Assembly: GCA_963613665.1 (NCBI GenBank)
Contig: CAVEAL010000024.1
Coordinates: forward strand, 1 to 35,702
Source of the DNA: F23-B02 sp963613665
GTDB taxonomy: Bacteria > Bacillota > Clostridia > Oscillospirales > Oscillospiraceae
Direction: 5' to 3'
DNA: 35,702 bases
In this document: piece by piece, positions 26,566-34,057 of the stretch
Numbering within the stretch: position 1 is the first letter of the stretch
Layout: each line of letters opens with the position of its first letter
The notes under the pieces: generated by a model
Told to the model about the DNA's origin: nothing
The model's database searches: none
The model's input: only the letters and a program-made list of their open reading frames with translations
Made by a program: the position numbers and the translations under genes

Positions 26566-27090
26566 ATGGCAGAGGACGCAAAGTGGTATGTGATCCATAC
26601 CTATTCCAGTTATGAAAACGCAGTTGCGGCAGCGATCATGAAGGCTGCCGAAAACCGCAGGATGCAGGATCTGATCCAGGAGGTCAAGATACCCTTGGAG
26701 ACCGTCACCGAGATCACCGACGGCGTCGAAAAGACTGTCGAGCGCAAGGTGTTCCCCGGCTACGTTCTGTGCAAGATGGTGCTGACCGATGACAGCTGGC
26801 ATCTTATCCACAATGTCCGCGGTGCAACCGGCTTCGTAGGCGCAGGCGGCAAGGCCGTTCCGCTCACGGAGCAGGAGATATATGATCTCGGCATCGAACG
26901 CCACGAGATCGTCACGGGCTATCAGGTCGGCGACACCGTTAAGGTCACCGACGGTCCTCTTGTCGGCTTCCTCGGCACCGTTGAGGAGCTTGAGCCCGAG
27001 AAGGACAGAGTCCGCGTCGTCGTCTCTATGTTCGGCAGAGAGACCTCCGTTGACCTTGAGCTTGATCAGGTCGAGGAAATCAAAGAATAA
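26566..27090 (+). CDS. nusG: Transcription termination/antitermination factor NusG
   Basis: A 174-residue RNA polymerase-binding factor with the NGN domain (AKWYVIHTYSSYE at the start; VFPGYVLCKM in the middle) and a C-terminal KOW domain (YQVGDTVKVTDGPLVGFLGTVEE, about 120-145). A GTG at 26560 immediately after the secE stop is a possible start; I prefer the ATG six bases on, though the ribosome binding site is weak either way and coupling to secE is likely. Confidence 0.94.
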   Translation: MAEDAKWYVIHTYSSYENAVAAAIMKAAENRRMQDLIQEVKIPLETVTEITDGVEKTVERKVFPGYVLCKMVLTDDSWHLIHNVRGATGFVGAGGKAVPLTEQEIYDLGIERHEIVTGYQVGDTVKVTDGPLVGFLGTVEELEPEKDRVRVVVSMFGRETSVDLELDQVEEIKE

Positions 27091-27110
27091 TAAGAAAGAG
27101 GTGCTGAATA

Positions 27111-27536
27111 ATGGCACAGAAAATAGTTGGATATGTCAGATTCCAGGTTCCCGCAGGAAAGGCGACTCCGGCTCCCCCTGTAGGCCCTGCACTTGGTCAG
27201 TACGGCGTAAATATCGGCCAGTTCACCAAGGATTTTAACGAGCGCACCAAGGGCGACATGGGCATGATGATCCCTGTCGTCATCACCGTTTACTCCGACC
27301 GCAGCTTCACCTTTATCACCAAGACTCCCCCCGCGGCACTGCTGATAAAGAAGGCCTGCGGCATCGAGACCGCTTCCGGCGTTCCCCAGAGGGACAAGGT
27401 CGCTACCATCAGCAAGGAAGATCTCCGCAAGATCGCAGAGCAGAAGATGCCTGACCTCAACTGCACCGACATCGAGTCGGCCATGAGCATGATCGCAGGC
27501 ACCTGCCGTTCCATGGGCGTCCTCGTCGGCGACTGA
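27111..27536 (+). CDS. rplK: Ribosomal protein L11
   Basis: A 141-residue L11 of standard length with PPVGPALGQYGVNIGQFTKD, the proline-rich N-terminal domain that binds the GTPase centre, and a C-terminal rRNA-binding domain ending in the RSMGVLVGD segment. AAGAGGTG precedes the ATG. It follows nusG by 20 bases in the same operon. Confidence 0.97.
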   Translation: MAQKIVGYVRFQVPAGKATPAPPVGPALGQYGVNIGQFTKDFNERTKGDMGMMIPVVITVYSDRSFTFITKTPPAALLIKKACGIETASGVPQRDKVATISKEDLRKIAEQKMPDLNCTDIESAMSMIAGTCRSMGVLVGD

Positions 27537-27548
27537 GGAAAGGCATAA

Positions 27549-27576
27549 GTGGGAGGATTTATTCCGACTCAACCAC
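27549..27576 (+). promoter_or_regulatory. Ribosomal protein L1 binding leader upstream of rplA
   Basis: GTGGGAGGA (27549-27557) and ACCAC (27572-27576) flank a small stem with GGA/TCC. This resembles the mRNA mimic of the 23S L1 site that Firmicutes carry between rplK and rplA for autogenous repression. It ends just before the rplA ribosome binding site, so L1 binding could block initiation. Confidence 0.6.
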
Positions 27577-27596
27577 ATTATTAGGAGGAAACGAAA

Positions 27597-28289
27597 TTGT
27601 TTAGAGGTAAAAATTATAAAGAGAGCGCAAAGCTCATAGATAAGCAGGCCCTCTATGATCCCATGGAGGCATTCGGCCTGGTAATAAAGGCAAGCAAGGC
27701 CAAGTTCGACGAGACCGTCGAGCTGCACGTCAAGCTCGGCGTTGACGGCCGTCACGCAGACCAGCAGGTCCGCGGCGCGATCGTTCTTCCCAACGGCACC
27801 GGCAAGACCGTCCGCGTCCTCGTTTTCTGCAAGGACGAGCGCAAGGAAGAGGCTCTCGCAGCAGGCGCGGATTACGCCGGCGGCATGGATCTCGTCGAAA
27901 AGATCCAGAAGGAGAACTGGTTCGAGTTCGACACCGTTATCGCAAGCCCCGACATGATGGGCACCGTCGGCCGTCTCGGTAAGGTCCTCGGCCCCAAGGG
28001 CCTGATGCCCTCTCCCAAGGCAGGCACCGTCACCCCCAACATCGCCCAGGCTATCAAGGAGTCCAAGGCCGGTAAGGTAGAGTACCGTCTGGATAAGACC
28101 AACATCATCCACTGCCCCATCGGCAAGGTATCCTTCGGTGCAGACAAGCTGTATGAGAACTATGCAGCCCTCATCGGCGCCATCATCAAGGCAAAGCCCG
28201 CAGCGGCAAAGGGCCAGTACATCAAGTCCTGCGTCACCGCTTCCACCATGGGCCCCGGCGTCAAGATCAACGCTCAGAAGCAGCTGTAA
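27597..28289 (+). CDS. rplA: Ribosomal protein L1
   Basis: A 230-residue L1 of standard length with TVGRLGKVLGPKGLMPSPKAGT, the conserved core motif. The start is TTG, supported by AGGAGG seven bases upstream and by the homologous N-terminus FRGKNYKES. A rare start codon plus the upstream L1-binding leader fits tight translational control. rplJ and rplL, which usually follow, are not here; a terminator comes 17 bases after the stop. Confidence 0.96.
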   Translation: MFRGKNYKESAKLIDKQALYDPMEAFGLVIKASKAKFDETVELHVKLGVDGRHADQQVRGAIVLPNGTGKTVRVLVFCKDERKEEALAAGADYAGGMDLVEKIQKENWFEFDTVIASPDMMGTVGRLGKVLGPKGLMPSPKAGTVTPNIAQAIKESKAGKVEYRLDKTNIIHCPIGKVSFGADKLYENYAALIGAIIKAKPAAAKGQYIKSCVTASTMGPGVKINAQKQL

Positions 28290-28305
28290 TATTGCAATAC
28301 AGTAT

Positions 28306-28334
28306 AAAATCCCGTCCACAGGACGGGATTTTTT
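28306..28334 (+). terminator. Terminator after rplA
   Basis: AAAATCCCGTCC pairs with GGACGGGATTTT around ACA, then T6. Confidence 0.92.
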
Positions 28335-28340
28335 GCAGCA

Positions 28341-28620
28341 TCCCGGTTTTTCGGTGGCGCATTGACGCTGTACCTATACGCTTTTTGCGGGTGCCCGGTA
28401 TCGAAACGACGGAGGAAACAAAAACGTTTCGCGTTTTTTCGGTGGCGCACGGACGCTGTACCTATACGCTTTTTGCAGGTGCCCGGTATTGAAACAGTGG
28501 AATAAACAAAAGCGTTTCGCGCAACAAAAGTGCGCAGTAATGTTAAGCATCTTGTCTTCCTCTGTCACGGTTTTTACCGCAGCTTCCGGTCGGGACGCCG
28601 CAAAAACCGTATCGGCACAA
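28341..28620 (+). repeat. Repeat A, two tandem units plus tail segment
   Basis: Two full units start at about 28345 and 28437 (GGTGGCGCATTGACGCTGTA and GGTGGCGCACGGACGCTGTA), each followed by CTATACGCTTTTTGC, CCCGGTAT and CGTTTCGCG. A tail at 28526-28610, with CACGGTTTTTACCGCAGC, matches window positions 1-95 reversed. No gene occupies 28290-28806. Confidence 0.85.
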
Positions 28621-28722
28621 TGCGGCAGCGCCTCCGAAAAAACCTTCCCCTCGAGGGGAATGACTGAAGAGGTGTAATTAAATCACGGCGCAAGCCGCCT
28701 GCATTATGCCTGCATTATGATT

Positions 28723-28758
28723 AAAGACAGTGCAGATCATAGTCTACACTGTCTTTTT
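28723..28758. terminator. GACAGTG hairpin, copy 1
   Basis: AAAGACAGTGCAGA pairs with TCTACACTGTCTTTTT (one mismatch) around TCATAG. Near-identical hairpins occur at 33305-33343 and 35566-35604. It lies between rplA and the leftward cupin gene and can act in both directions. Confidence 0.8.
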
Positions 28759-28806
28759 CGGGTTCGATATTAAATTCGGTTCCGTAATGTCGGCTCTGCT
28801 TTACCG

Positions 28807-29160
28807 TCAGTACACGACCGCATCGCCGGCAGTGAAGCCGCCGAGTGAATTTTCCTTTACCTGAATGCAGACGTAGGTGATGCCCTCGTCGGCAGCGGCA
28901 GAGAATCTGCGCTTTGCAGCGGGTGCCACCCTCAGCCAGTCGCCGGCGGTAAGGGCTGTCTCCTCGCCGTCGATGATCGCCGTGCCCGTGCCTTCAAGTA
29001 TGCCGTAAATCTCCTCGTTGAGCTTATGCGAGTGCACGAACGGTACGCACGCGCCTGCCGGGAGCCGGTTGATGCTGATCTCCGCGCCGCTCAGCAGCAG
29101 CTTGTCGTGAAGCTCGACGCGCGGTTCGTTTCCGATATTTGTCTTTGTGCAGTTTGTCAT
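28807..29160 (-). CDS. Cupin-domain protein
   Basis: A 117-residue single-domain cupin. Motif 1 holds metal-ligand candidates in VHSHKLNEEIYGILEGTG (two His and a Glu); motif 2 region is LTAGDWLRVAPAAKRRF. It may be a small-molecule binding or dioxygenase/isomerase-type protein; the substrate is unknown. AAGGAGGTCG precedes the ATG. It is divergent from an HxlR regulator, which probably controls it. Confidence 0.9.
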   Translation of the reverse strand: MTNCTKTNIGNEPRVELHDKLLLSGAEISINRLPAGACVPFVHSHKLNEEIYGILEGTGTAIIDGEETALTAGDWLRVAPAAKRRFSAAADEGITYVCIQVKENSLGGFTAGDAVVY

Positions 29161-29218
29161 TTCTGCGACCTCCTTGATGTGATGTGTTCAGTTTACGGTT
29201 TTACACATTCAAAAACAA

Positions 29219-29242
29219 GTACGCACTTTTTTATAACTGTAC
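29219..29242. promoter_or_regulatory. Possible HxlR operator
   Basis: Two GTAC tetramers (29219-29222 and 29239-29242) flank an A/T-rich centre CTTTTTTATAA between the divergent cupin and HxlR genes. The right one is part of the -35 of the HxlR promoter, so binding would repress it. Confidence 0.4.
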
Positions 29243-29266
29243 ACAACAAAAAGAGTGTGCTATTAT
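29238..29266 (+). promoter_or_regulatory. Promoter for the HxlR-type regulator
   Basis: TGTACA (29238-29243), 17-base spacer, TATTAT (29261-29266), followed by the AAAGAGGTG ribosome binding site. Confidence 0.6.
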
Positions 29267-29301
29267 AGAGCCATATACGGCAAAGCAAAGAGGTGTTTTA
29301 C

Positions 29302-29628
29302 ATGAAAACAAAGGAAGAGCTGCCCGCCTGCCCCGTGGCGACCGCAGTGGCGCTGATCGGCGGGAAGTGGAAGCTGCTGCTCCTGCGCAATCTGAGGGAA
29401 CGTCCGTGGCGCTTCAACGAGCTGATGCGCGATCTTGACGGCATATCCCAGAAAGTGCTGATCGACAGTCTGCGCCAGATGGCAGACGACGGCCTTGTGT
29501 ACCGGCACGATTACCGGCAGATGCCGCCGCGGGTGGAGTATTCGCTCACGCCTCTTGGCAGGGAGCTGCTGCCGGTCATCGACGCGCTTGCCGACTTCGG
29601 AGCTTACTACAAACAGATGATTCGGTAG
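29302..29628 (+). CDS. HxlR-family transcriptional regulator
   Basis: A 108-residue winged helix-turn-helix protein: CPVATAVALIGGKWKLLLLRNL, then RFNELMRDLDGISQKVLIDSLRQM as recognition region and the wing VEYSLTPLGRELLPV. C10 is at the position used as a redox switch in some HxlR/YodB proteins, so thiol or quinone stress sensing is possible. ATG at 29302 follows AAAGAGGTG; a GTG nine bases earlier overlaps that site. It is divergent from the cupin gene, its likely target. Confidence 0.9.
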   Translation: MKTKEELPACPVATAVALIGGKWKLLLLRNLRERPWRFNELMRDLDGISQKVLIDSLRQMADDGLVYRHDYRQMPPRVEYSLTPLGRELLPVIDALADFGAYYKQMIR

Positions 29629-29639
29629 GCGGGCAAGGC

Positions 29640-29700
29640 ATAACGTTTTTGTTTTGCCGGCAACATATACAGGTACAGCCCTAATTCACCGCCGAAAAGG
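29640..29700 (-). repeat. Repeat A copy, decayed
   Basis: On the minus strand it reads TTTTCGGCGGTGAATTAGGG, CTGTACCTGTATA, then GCCGGCAAAACAAAAACG. It is degenerate and opposite to the HxlR gene before it. The rest of 29629-29860 shows no gene I can support, apart from a short protein-like minus frame (29818-29681). Confidence 0.6.
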
Positions 29701-29860
29701 CGGATTCAATGAAATTGAGGTCCATACTGCTGCCGACACTGCGGACAGTGTAAGCGCGGCCATCGTAAATGATCGTGCGGTGCACCGAAAAGTTCCCTTT
29801 GAGTTTTCGTAAAGCTCAAAATTTACCGGGTGCGGGCGCCTGCGAAAAACCTGCAAGGAA

Positions 29861-29890
29861 TTGACTTACTCGCCGCCGATGGTATATAAT
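29861..29890 (+). promoter_or_regulatory. Promoter for the 29935 gene and alr
   Basis: TTGACT (29861-29866), 18-base spacer, TATAAT (29885-29890), about 45 bases before the start. Confidence 0.65.
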
Positions 29891-29934
29891 CGTAGCAACA
29901 CTTGCCGCAGGGCGGCAGATCGGAGTAAAAGAAA

Positions 29935-30612
29935 ATGAACAAACGCAAAATTAACATATTCATCGCGCTCGTGCTGGTGCTCATAGTGATCGCGGCGGCG
30001 TCCGCGTGGCTCACCGGCAAGGACATCAAGGACACCCTGCCCGCAGAGAGCGCCCAGCCCACCCCCGCGCTCACGCCGAGCGTTATAACAACGCCGACCC
30101 CCGTTCCCGAGGAGAGCGCAAGCCCCTCGGCTTCTCCGAGCGCTTCCCCCGAGCAGAGCGCTTCCCCGAGTGCATCTCCCGCACCGAGTACGTCCCCGAC
30201 GCCGACAAAGCAGGTAATAAACCGCACGATAAACCAGTCCGGCAGCTTTGAGAGCAATACCGGCACGAAGATGATAATGTACGCAAACTGGACGGCCACC
30301 TCGCAGAACAGCGAGACCGTCACCATAAAGATCGACGTTATCCTCAGCACCTACACCTTCTCGGTCGGCGCGCACAGCGGCGTTATCACCGTAGCGGGCG
30401 TTGACTATGCCTTCACGAACCCCGCCATAGACTATAAGAGCGAAAAGACCCGCAACAATGCCCTGCTCACGAGCCGCAGCATCGAGGTGACCGTGCCCGC
30501 AGGTCAGGCGACCTCCATCCCCGTATCCGTATCGTGGACCTTCAACGGCCGGTACGGCGGCGTTTCGATAGACCAGGTCACCGCCGGCGGCACGATAAAC
30601 ATTCAGGGATGA
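29935..30612 (+). CDS. Membrane-anchored protein with Ser/Pro/Thr-rich linker
   Basis: A 225-residue surface protein. A basic start (MNKRKINIF) and hydrophobic helix (about 8-26) anchor it; residues 38-92 are a disordered linker of TPTPVPEE and SASPSASP-like repeats, as in wall-spanning proteins. The C-terminal 130 residues are beta-strand rich (alternating T/S/V/I with aromatic residues), possibly an Ig-like fold. I do not recognise the family. It is 10 bases upstream of alr, which suggests co-transcription and maybe a wall-related role. Confidence 0.78.
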   Translation: MNKRKINIFIALVLVLIVIAAASAWLTGKDIKDTLPAESAQPTPALTPSVITTPTPVPEESASPSASPSASPEQSASPSASPAPSTSPTPTKQVINRTINQSGSFESNTGTKMIMYANWTATSQNSETVTIKIDVILSTYTFSVGAHSGVITVAGVDYAFTNPAIDYKSEKTRNNALLTSRSIEVTVPAGQATSIPVSVSWTFNGRYGGVSIDQVTAGGTINIQG

Positions 30613-30622
30613 AGGTGATCGC

Positions 30623-31792
30623 ATGAAGTCCACTCTCCGCAGAACCTGGGCAGAGGTCGATCTTGACACGATACGGCACAATTACGAAGTGCTGCGCGCA
30701 CACGTCGGCGCAGACGTCAGATTCCTCGGCGTCGTCAAGGCCGACGCATACGGCCACGGAGCCGTCCACGTCGGACGCACGCTTCAGGAGCTGGGCGCTG
30801 ATTATCTCGCGGTGTCGAGCCTCGACGAGGCAATGGAGCTTCGCGCAAACGGCATCGTCATGCCCATCCTCATTCTCGGCCACACGCCCACCGAGCAGGT
30901 GCCGAATCTCATAGCAAACAACATCACACAGACCGTGACCTGCCTTGCCAAGGCGCACGAGTACAACGCCGCGGCAGCCGCGTTCGGCGGGACGCTGCGC
31001 GTGCACATGAAGGTAGATACCGGCATGTCGCGCCTCGGCGTGCTCTGCGCCGGGCGGCATTTTGAAACGGGCGTTGACGGCATTGTTGACAGCTGCAATA
31101 TGCCCAATCTCGAGGTCGAGGGCATCTTTACGCATTTTGCCGTCTCCGACGAGCCCGGTGATGACGATATCGACTACACGAAGCGGCAGTTTGAGCTTTT
31201 CAAAGCCACCGTTTCCGCCGTCGAGCAGTGCCTCGGCCGCCGCATAGCCATTCACCACTGCGCGAACACCGGCGCCGTGGCGCGGTACCCGGAGACGTAC
31301 ATGGACATGGTGCGCCCCGGCCTGCTGCTGTACGGCTGCGGCGAGTTCGCCGCGGAGCTCGGACTGCGTCCGGCAATGGCGCTCAAGGCCATGATAAACA
31401 CGATAAAAACTTACGATGAGGGCACGGACATCAGCTACGGCCGCATGTTCCGCACGAGCGCGAAGACCCGCATCGGCGTTATTCCCTACGGCTACGCCGA
31501 CGGCTTTTTCCGCTGCCTGTCCAACCGATGCAGCATCATGACCGACTCCGGCCCGGCGCCGCAGCGCGGCAGGATATGCATGGACATGAGCATGATAGAC
31601 CTCAGTGAGCTGCCCGACGTCGGCGTCGGCGACGAGGTCGAGATCTTCGGCGCGCGCAACCCCGTCGAGACGCTCGCCCGGCTTGCCGGAACGGTACCGT
31701 ATGAGCTTGTGTGCGCCGTCAGCAAGCGCGTCCCGCGCGTGTACTTCAAAAACGGCGTTGAGATCGACCGCGAGCTCCTTCTGAGATTTTAA
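30623..31792 (+). CDS. alr: Alanine racemase
   Basis: PLP-dependent enzyme making D-alanine for peptidoglycan. The 389 residues fit the family. K39 in GVVKADAYGHG is the PLP lysine; the catalytic tyrosine is in ISYGRMF near residue 272. GRICMDMSMID and DEVEIFG are conserved C-terminal features. AGGTGATC precedes the ATG. Its stop codon TAA lies in the T-tract at the left edge of a repeat A copy. Confidence 0.96.
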   Translation: MKSTLRRTWAEVDLDTIRHNYEVLRAHVGADVRFLGVVKADAYGHGAVHVGRTLQELGADYLAVSSLDEAMELRANGIVMPILILGHTPTEQVPNLIANNITQTVTCLAKAHEYNAAAAAFGGTLRVHMKVDTGMSRLGVLCAGRHFETGVDGIVDSCNMPNLEVEGIFTHFAVSDEPGDDDIDYTKRQFELFKATVSAVEQCLGRRIAIHHCANTGAVARYPETYMDMVRPGLLLYGCGEFAAELGLRPAMALKAMINTIKTYDEGTDISYGRMFRTSAKTRIGVIPYGYADGFFRCLSNRCSIMTDSGPAPQRGRICMDMSMIDLSELPDVGVGDEVEIFGARNPVETLARLAGTVPYELVCAVSKRVPRVYFKNGVEIDRELLLRF

Positions 31793-31878
31793 TTGCGCAT
31801 TCAGGCTGTACCTGTACGTTGATTGCGGGCGTCCGGCATCGAGACAACGGCATAAGCAAAAACGTTTCGCGCCCTGAG
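31786..31878 (+). repeat. Repeat A copy after alr
   Basis: TTTTAATTGCGCATTCAGGC, CTGTACCTGTACG, CGTCCGGCATCGAGAC and CGTTTCGCG form a full unit in the direction of alr. The alr stop is within the opening T-tract. Confidence 0.8.
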
Positions 31879-31917
31879 ATATTGTGCGATATTGGTGCAA
31901 AATTCTGTACGCGCCCC

Positions 31918-31973
31918 GCAGGGACTGACGCAAAAAACATATGGGCAGGAGCGCCAATGCGCCTGCGAAAAAC
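31918..31973 (-). repeat. Repeat A partial copy before the CDF gene
   Basis: On the minus strand it reads GTTTTTCGCAGGCGCATTGG, then CATATGTTTTTTGCGTCAG. It is inverted relative to the copy at 31786-31878 and touches the CDF start codon. Confidence 0.7.
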
Positions 31974-33143
31974 ATGGTGAAGTTATTAGCTAAAATATTT
32001 ATAAAAAATCCGACGGCGTATACTGACCCGACGGTGCGCAAGGCATACGGCACGCTGTGCAGCGTGCTGGGCATATGCCTGAACGTGCTGCTGTTTGCGG
32101 GCAAGTACGCCGCCGGCGTTATCTCGGGCTCGATCGCCGTCATGGCCGACGCGTTCAACAACCTCTCGGATGCGGGCGCATCGGCGATATCGCTGCTGGG
32201 CTTCCGGCTCTCCGGCAAGAAGCCGGACCCCGACCACCCCTTCGGCCACGGCAGGATAGAGTACATTTCGGGCCTTGCAGTCGCGGCGCTGATTGTCGTC
32301 ATGGGCGTCGAGCTGTTCATAAGCTCGGCCGAAAAGATCGCGCATCCCGAGCCGGTCGAGGCAGGGCTGCTGCCGGCGGCGATACTGCTCGTGTCGATCC
32401 TCGTCAAGCTCTATATGTTTGCCTATAACCGCGCCGTCGGCAGGAGGATATCCTCCTCGGCGATGGCCGCCACGGGCGCGGACAGTCTGTCCGACGCTAT
32501 CGCAACGGCGGTCGTGCTGCTGTCGATGGGCGTAAGCTTCGTGTTCGACGTGAATATCGACGGCTGGGCGGGCGCCGCGGTGGCGGTGTTCATCCTGTTC
32601 GCCGGCTACGGCGTTGCCAAGGACACGCTCTCGCCGCTGCTCGGCCAGGCTCCCGATCCGGAGCTCGTTGAAAGCATCGAGCACATCGTCATGAGCTCGG
32701 ACGTCGTACTCGGCATGCACGACCTCGTGATACATGACTACGGCCCGGGACGCAAGATGATCTCTCTGCACGCCGAGGTGGACGGCCGCGGCGACATTTT
32801 CGAGATCCACGACAGCATCGACACAATCGAGCGCGGGCTCAAGTCTGCCCTCGGCTGCGATGCGACGATACACATGGACCCCGTCGAAACCGATAACGAA
32901 CAGGTCAGCGCCGAGCGCGCGGCGCTCGAGGCTGCGCTGTGCGGCGTCGAGGGGCTGCGCGGCATCCATGATTTCCGCGTGGTCATGGGACCGAGCCACA
33001 CGAACCTCATCTTCGACGTCGTTATGGACACCTCCGTCGGCAAGACTCCGGAGGAGTTCCGGCGCATAATCTGCCGCACCGTTGAGCAGAAGCTCCCCGA
33101 CCACTTCGCCGTCGTCACCGTCGATACCTCCTTTGTTTTTTGA
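31974..33143 (+). CDS. Cation diffusion facilitator family transporter
   Basis: A 389-residue CDF membrane transporter exporting divalent metals such as Zn, Mn or Fe by proton exchange. About six membrane helices occupy residues 20-215, with the signature MADAFNNLSDAGASAISLLG and DHPFGHGRIEY; the C-terminal cytoplasmic domain (about 215-389) holds VLGMHDLVIHDYGPGR. The first conserved-looking residue is at the ATG at 31974; upstream codons are repeat A. No clear ribosome binding site lies within the normal range, so the start is less certain. The stop TGA is in a T-tract opening another repeat A. Confidence 0.9.
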   Translation: MVKLLAKIFIKNPTAYTDPTVRKAYGTLCSVLGICLNVLLFAGKYAAGVISGSIAVMADAFNNLSDAGASAISLLGFRLSGKKPDPDHPFGHGRIEYISGLAVAALIVVMGVELFISSAEKIAHPEPVEAGLLPAAILLVSILVKLYMFAYNRAVGRRISSSAMAATGADSLSDAIATAVVLLSMGVSFVFDVNIDGWAGAAVAVFILFAGYGVAKDTLSPLLGQAPDPELVESIEHIVMSSDVVLGMHDLVIHDYGPGRKMISLHAEVDGRGDIFEIHDSIDTIERGLKSALGCDATIHMDPVETDNEQVSAERAALEAALCGVEGLRGIHDFRVVMGPSHTNLIFDVVMDTSVGKTPEEFRRIICRTVEQKLPDHFAVVTVDTSFVF

Positions 33144-33260
33144 CGGCGCATGCAGTCATCTCCTATACAGTTATGTCTGCGCCCGGTTTCGAAACAGCGG
33201 CATAAACAAATACGTTTCGCGCAGCACGAGCGCGCAGTAATGCTTCACGCCTTGTCTTCC
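33133..33260 (+). repeat. Repeat A copy after the CDF gene
   Basis: TTTTTTGACGGCGCATGCAG, CTCCTATACAG, GCGCCCGGTTTCGAAAC and CGTTTCGCGC, followed by a GCGCAGTAATGCTTCACGCC tail like that at 28526. The CDF stop is inside the opening T-tract. Confidence 0.8.
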
Positions 33261-33304
33261 CCTTGAGGGAGTGGGCCGCGCAATCGAGCCGGAAGAGTAA
33301 TATT

Positions 33305-33343
33305 AAAAAAGACAGTACAGACTAAAATCTGCACTGTCTTTTT
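33305..33343. terminator. GACAGTG hairpin, copy 2
   Basis: AAAAAAGACAGTACAGA pairs with TCTGCACTGTCTTTTT around CTAAAA. It sits between the convergent CDF and CarD genes. Confidence 0.85.
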
Positions 33344-33351
33344 CTATAATG

Positions 33352-33405
33352 CCGCGGCTGACGCAATATGCGTATCCGCAGCAGTCTCATTTTGCCTCCA
33401 AAAAA
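33352..33405 (-). repeat. Repeat A partial copy at the CarD 3' end
   Basis: On the minus strand it reads TTTTTTGGAGGCAAAATGAG then GGATACGCATATTGCGTCAG. It provides the last CarD codons (FLEAK) and stop, and is truncated after the first half. Confidence 0.7.
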
Positions 33406-33890
33406 CCGCGGATGTAGCCGGCGACCTCGTCGGGGCTGATACCGAGGACATAGGAAAGCTCACCGTGCAGCATGCGCTCGGCTGTCTTGAGATATTGCGC
33501 ATCGACGTTGTGAAAATGCTTTTTCTGATCCTTGAGCGCCTCGCGGCGGCGGTACAGCATGGCAACGAGCCGCATGAGCTGCTTGCGGTCGCCGTTTTTT
33601 ACGATCTCGTCGCAGACGGCCTTGCGCTCGCTGTCGCTCACGATCCACTCCAGCGGCTCATTTACGGCCTCGGCGATGAGTGCGTCGGCCTCGGCGCAGC
33701 TGAGCACGGGATGGAGCTTGCTCATGAGCTTTTCGTTTGCCGTCGGCACATAAACGGTGCTGCCCGGGTCGTCAAGAGGGGTGAGGACATAGTATTCGCC
33801 CTTCGTCTTTCCGAGCTTGAGCATGCTCATCTCCCTTACCATGCAAACTCCCTGAGTTCCGTAAACAACCGTTTGACCAACCGCCAGCAT
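33387..33890 (-). CDS. CarD/CdnL-family transcription regulator
   Basis: A 167-residue RNA polymerase-binding regulator. The N-terminal CarD/TRCF-RID domain is MLAVGQTVVYGTQGVCMV through YYVLTPLDDPGSTVYVPTAN (about 1-60); the helical C-terminal domain has KQLMRLVAMLYRRREAL and YLKTAERMLHGELSYVLG. Such proteins stabilise open promoter complexes at housekeeping promoters. GGAGGTAG precedes the ATG. The final residues FLEAK come from a repeat A edge, as at the unrelated gene ending at 22166. Confidence 0.93.
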   Translation of the reverse strand: MLAVGQTVVYGTQGVCMVREMSMLKLGKTKGEYYVLTPLDDPGSTVYVPTANEKLMSKLHPVLSCAEADALIAEAVNEPLEWIVSDSERKAVCDEIVKNGDRKQLMRLVAMLYRRREALKDQKKHFHNVDAQYLKTAERMLHGELSYVLGISPDEVAGYIRGFLEAK

Positions 33891-33986
33891 TCGCTACCTC
33901 CAAAAAAATTGCGCCGCACCGGGCGGCACTCCAAATTATGACACGCTTCGTTAATACAATATTAATATATCACAAATTTAAACTTC

Positions 33987-34015
33987 TTGCAAGGCAGAAA
34001 AAAATAGTATATAAT
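33987..34015 (+). promoter_or_regulatory. Promoter for asnS
   Basis: TTGCAA (33987-33992), 17-base spacer, TATAAT (34010-34015), about 43 bases before the start. No T-box leader is present. Confidence 0.75.
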
Positions 34016-34057
34016 GTGCATTTGTCAATGAATATTACTAAGATTGGAGTGTCTTTT

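Noticed and set aside
28341..28530. CRISPR array
   Set aside because: Only two units, about 90 bases apart, with no short unique spacers and no cas genes; the same unit is dispersed through the window.
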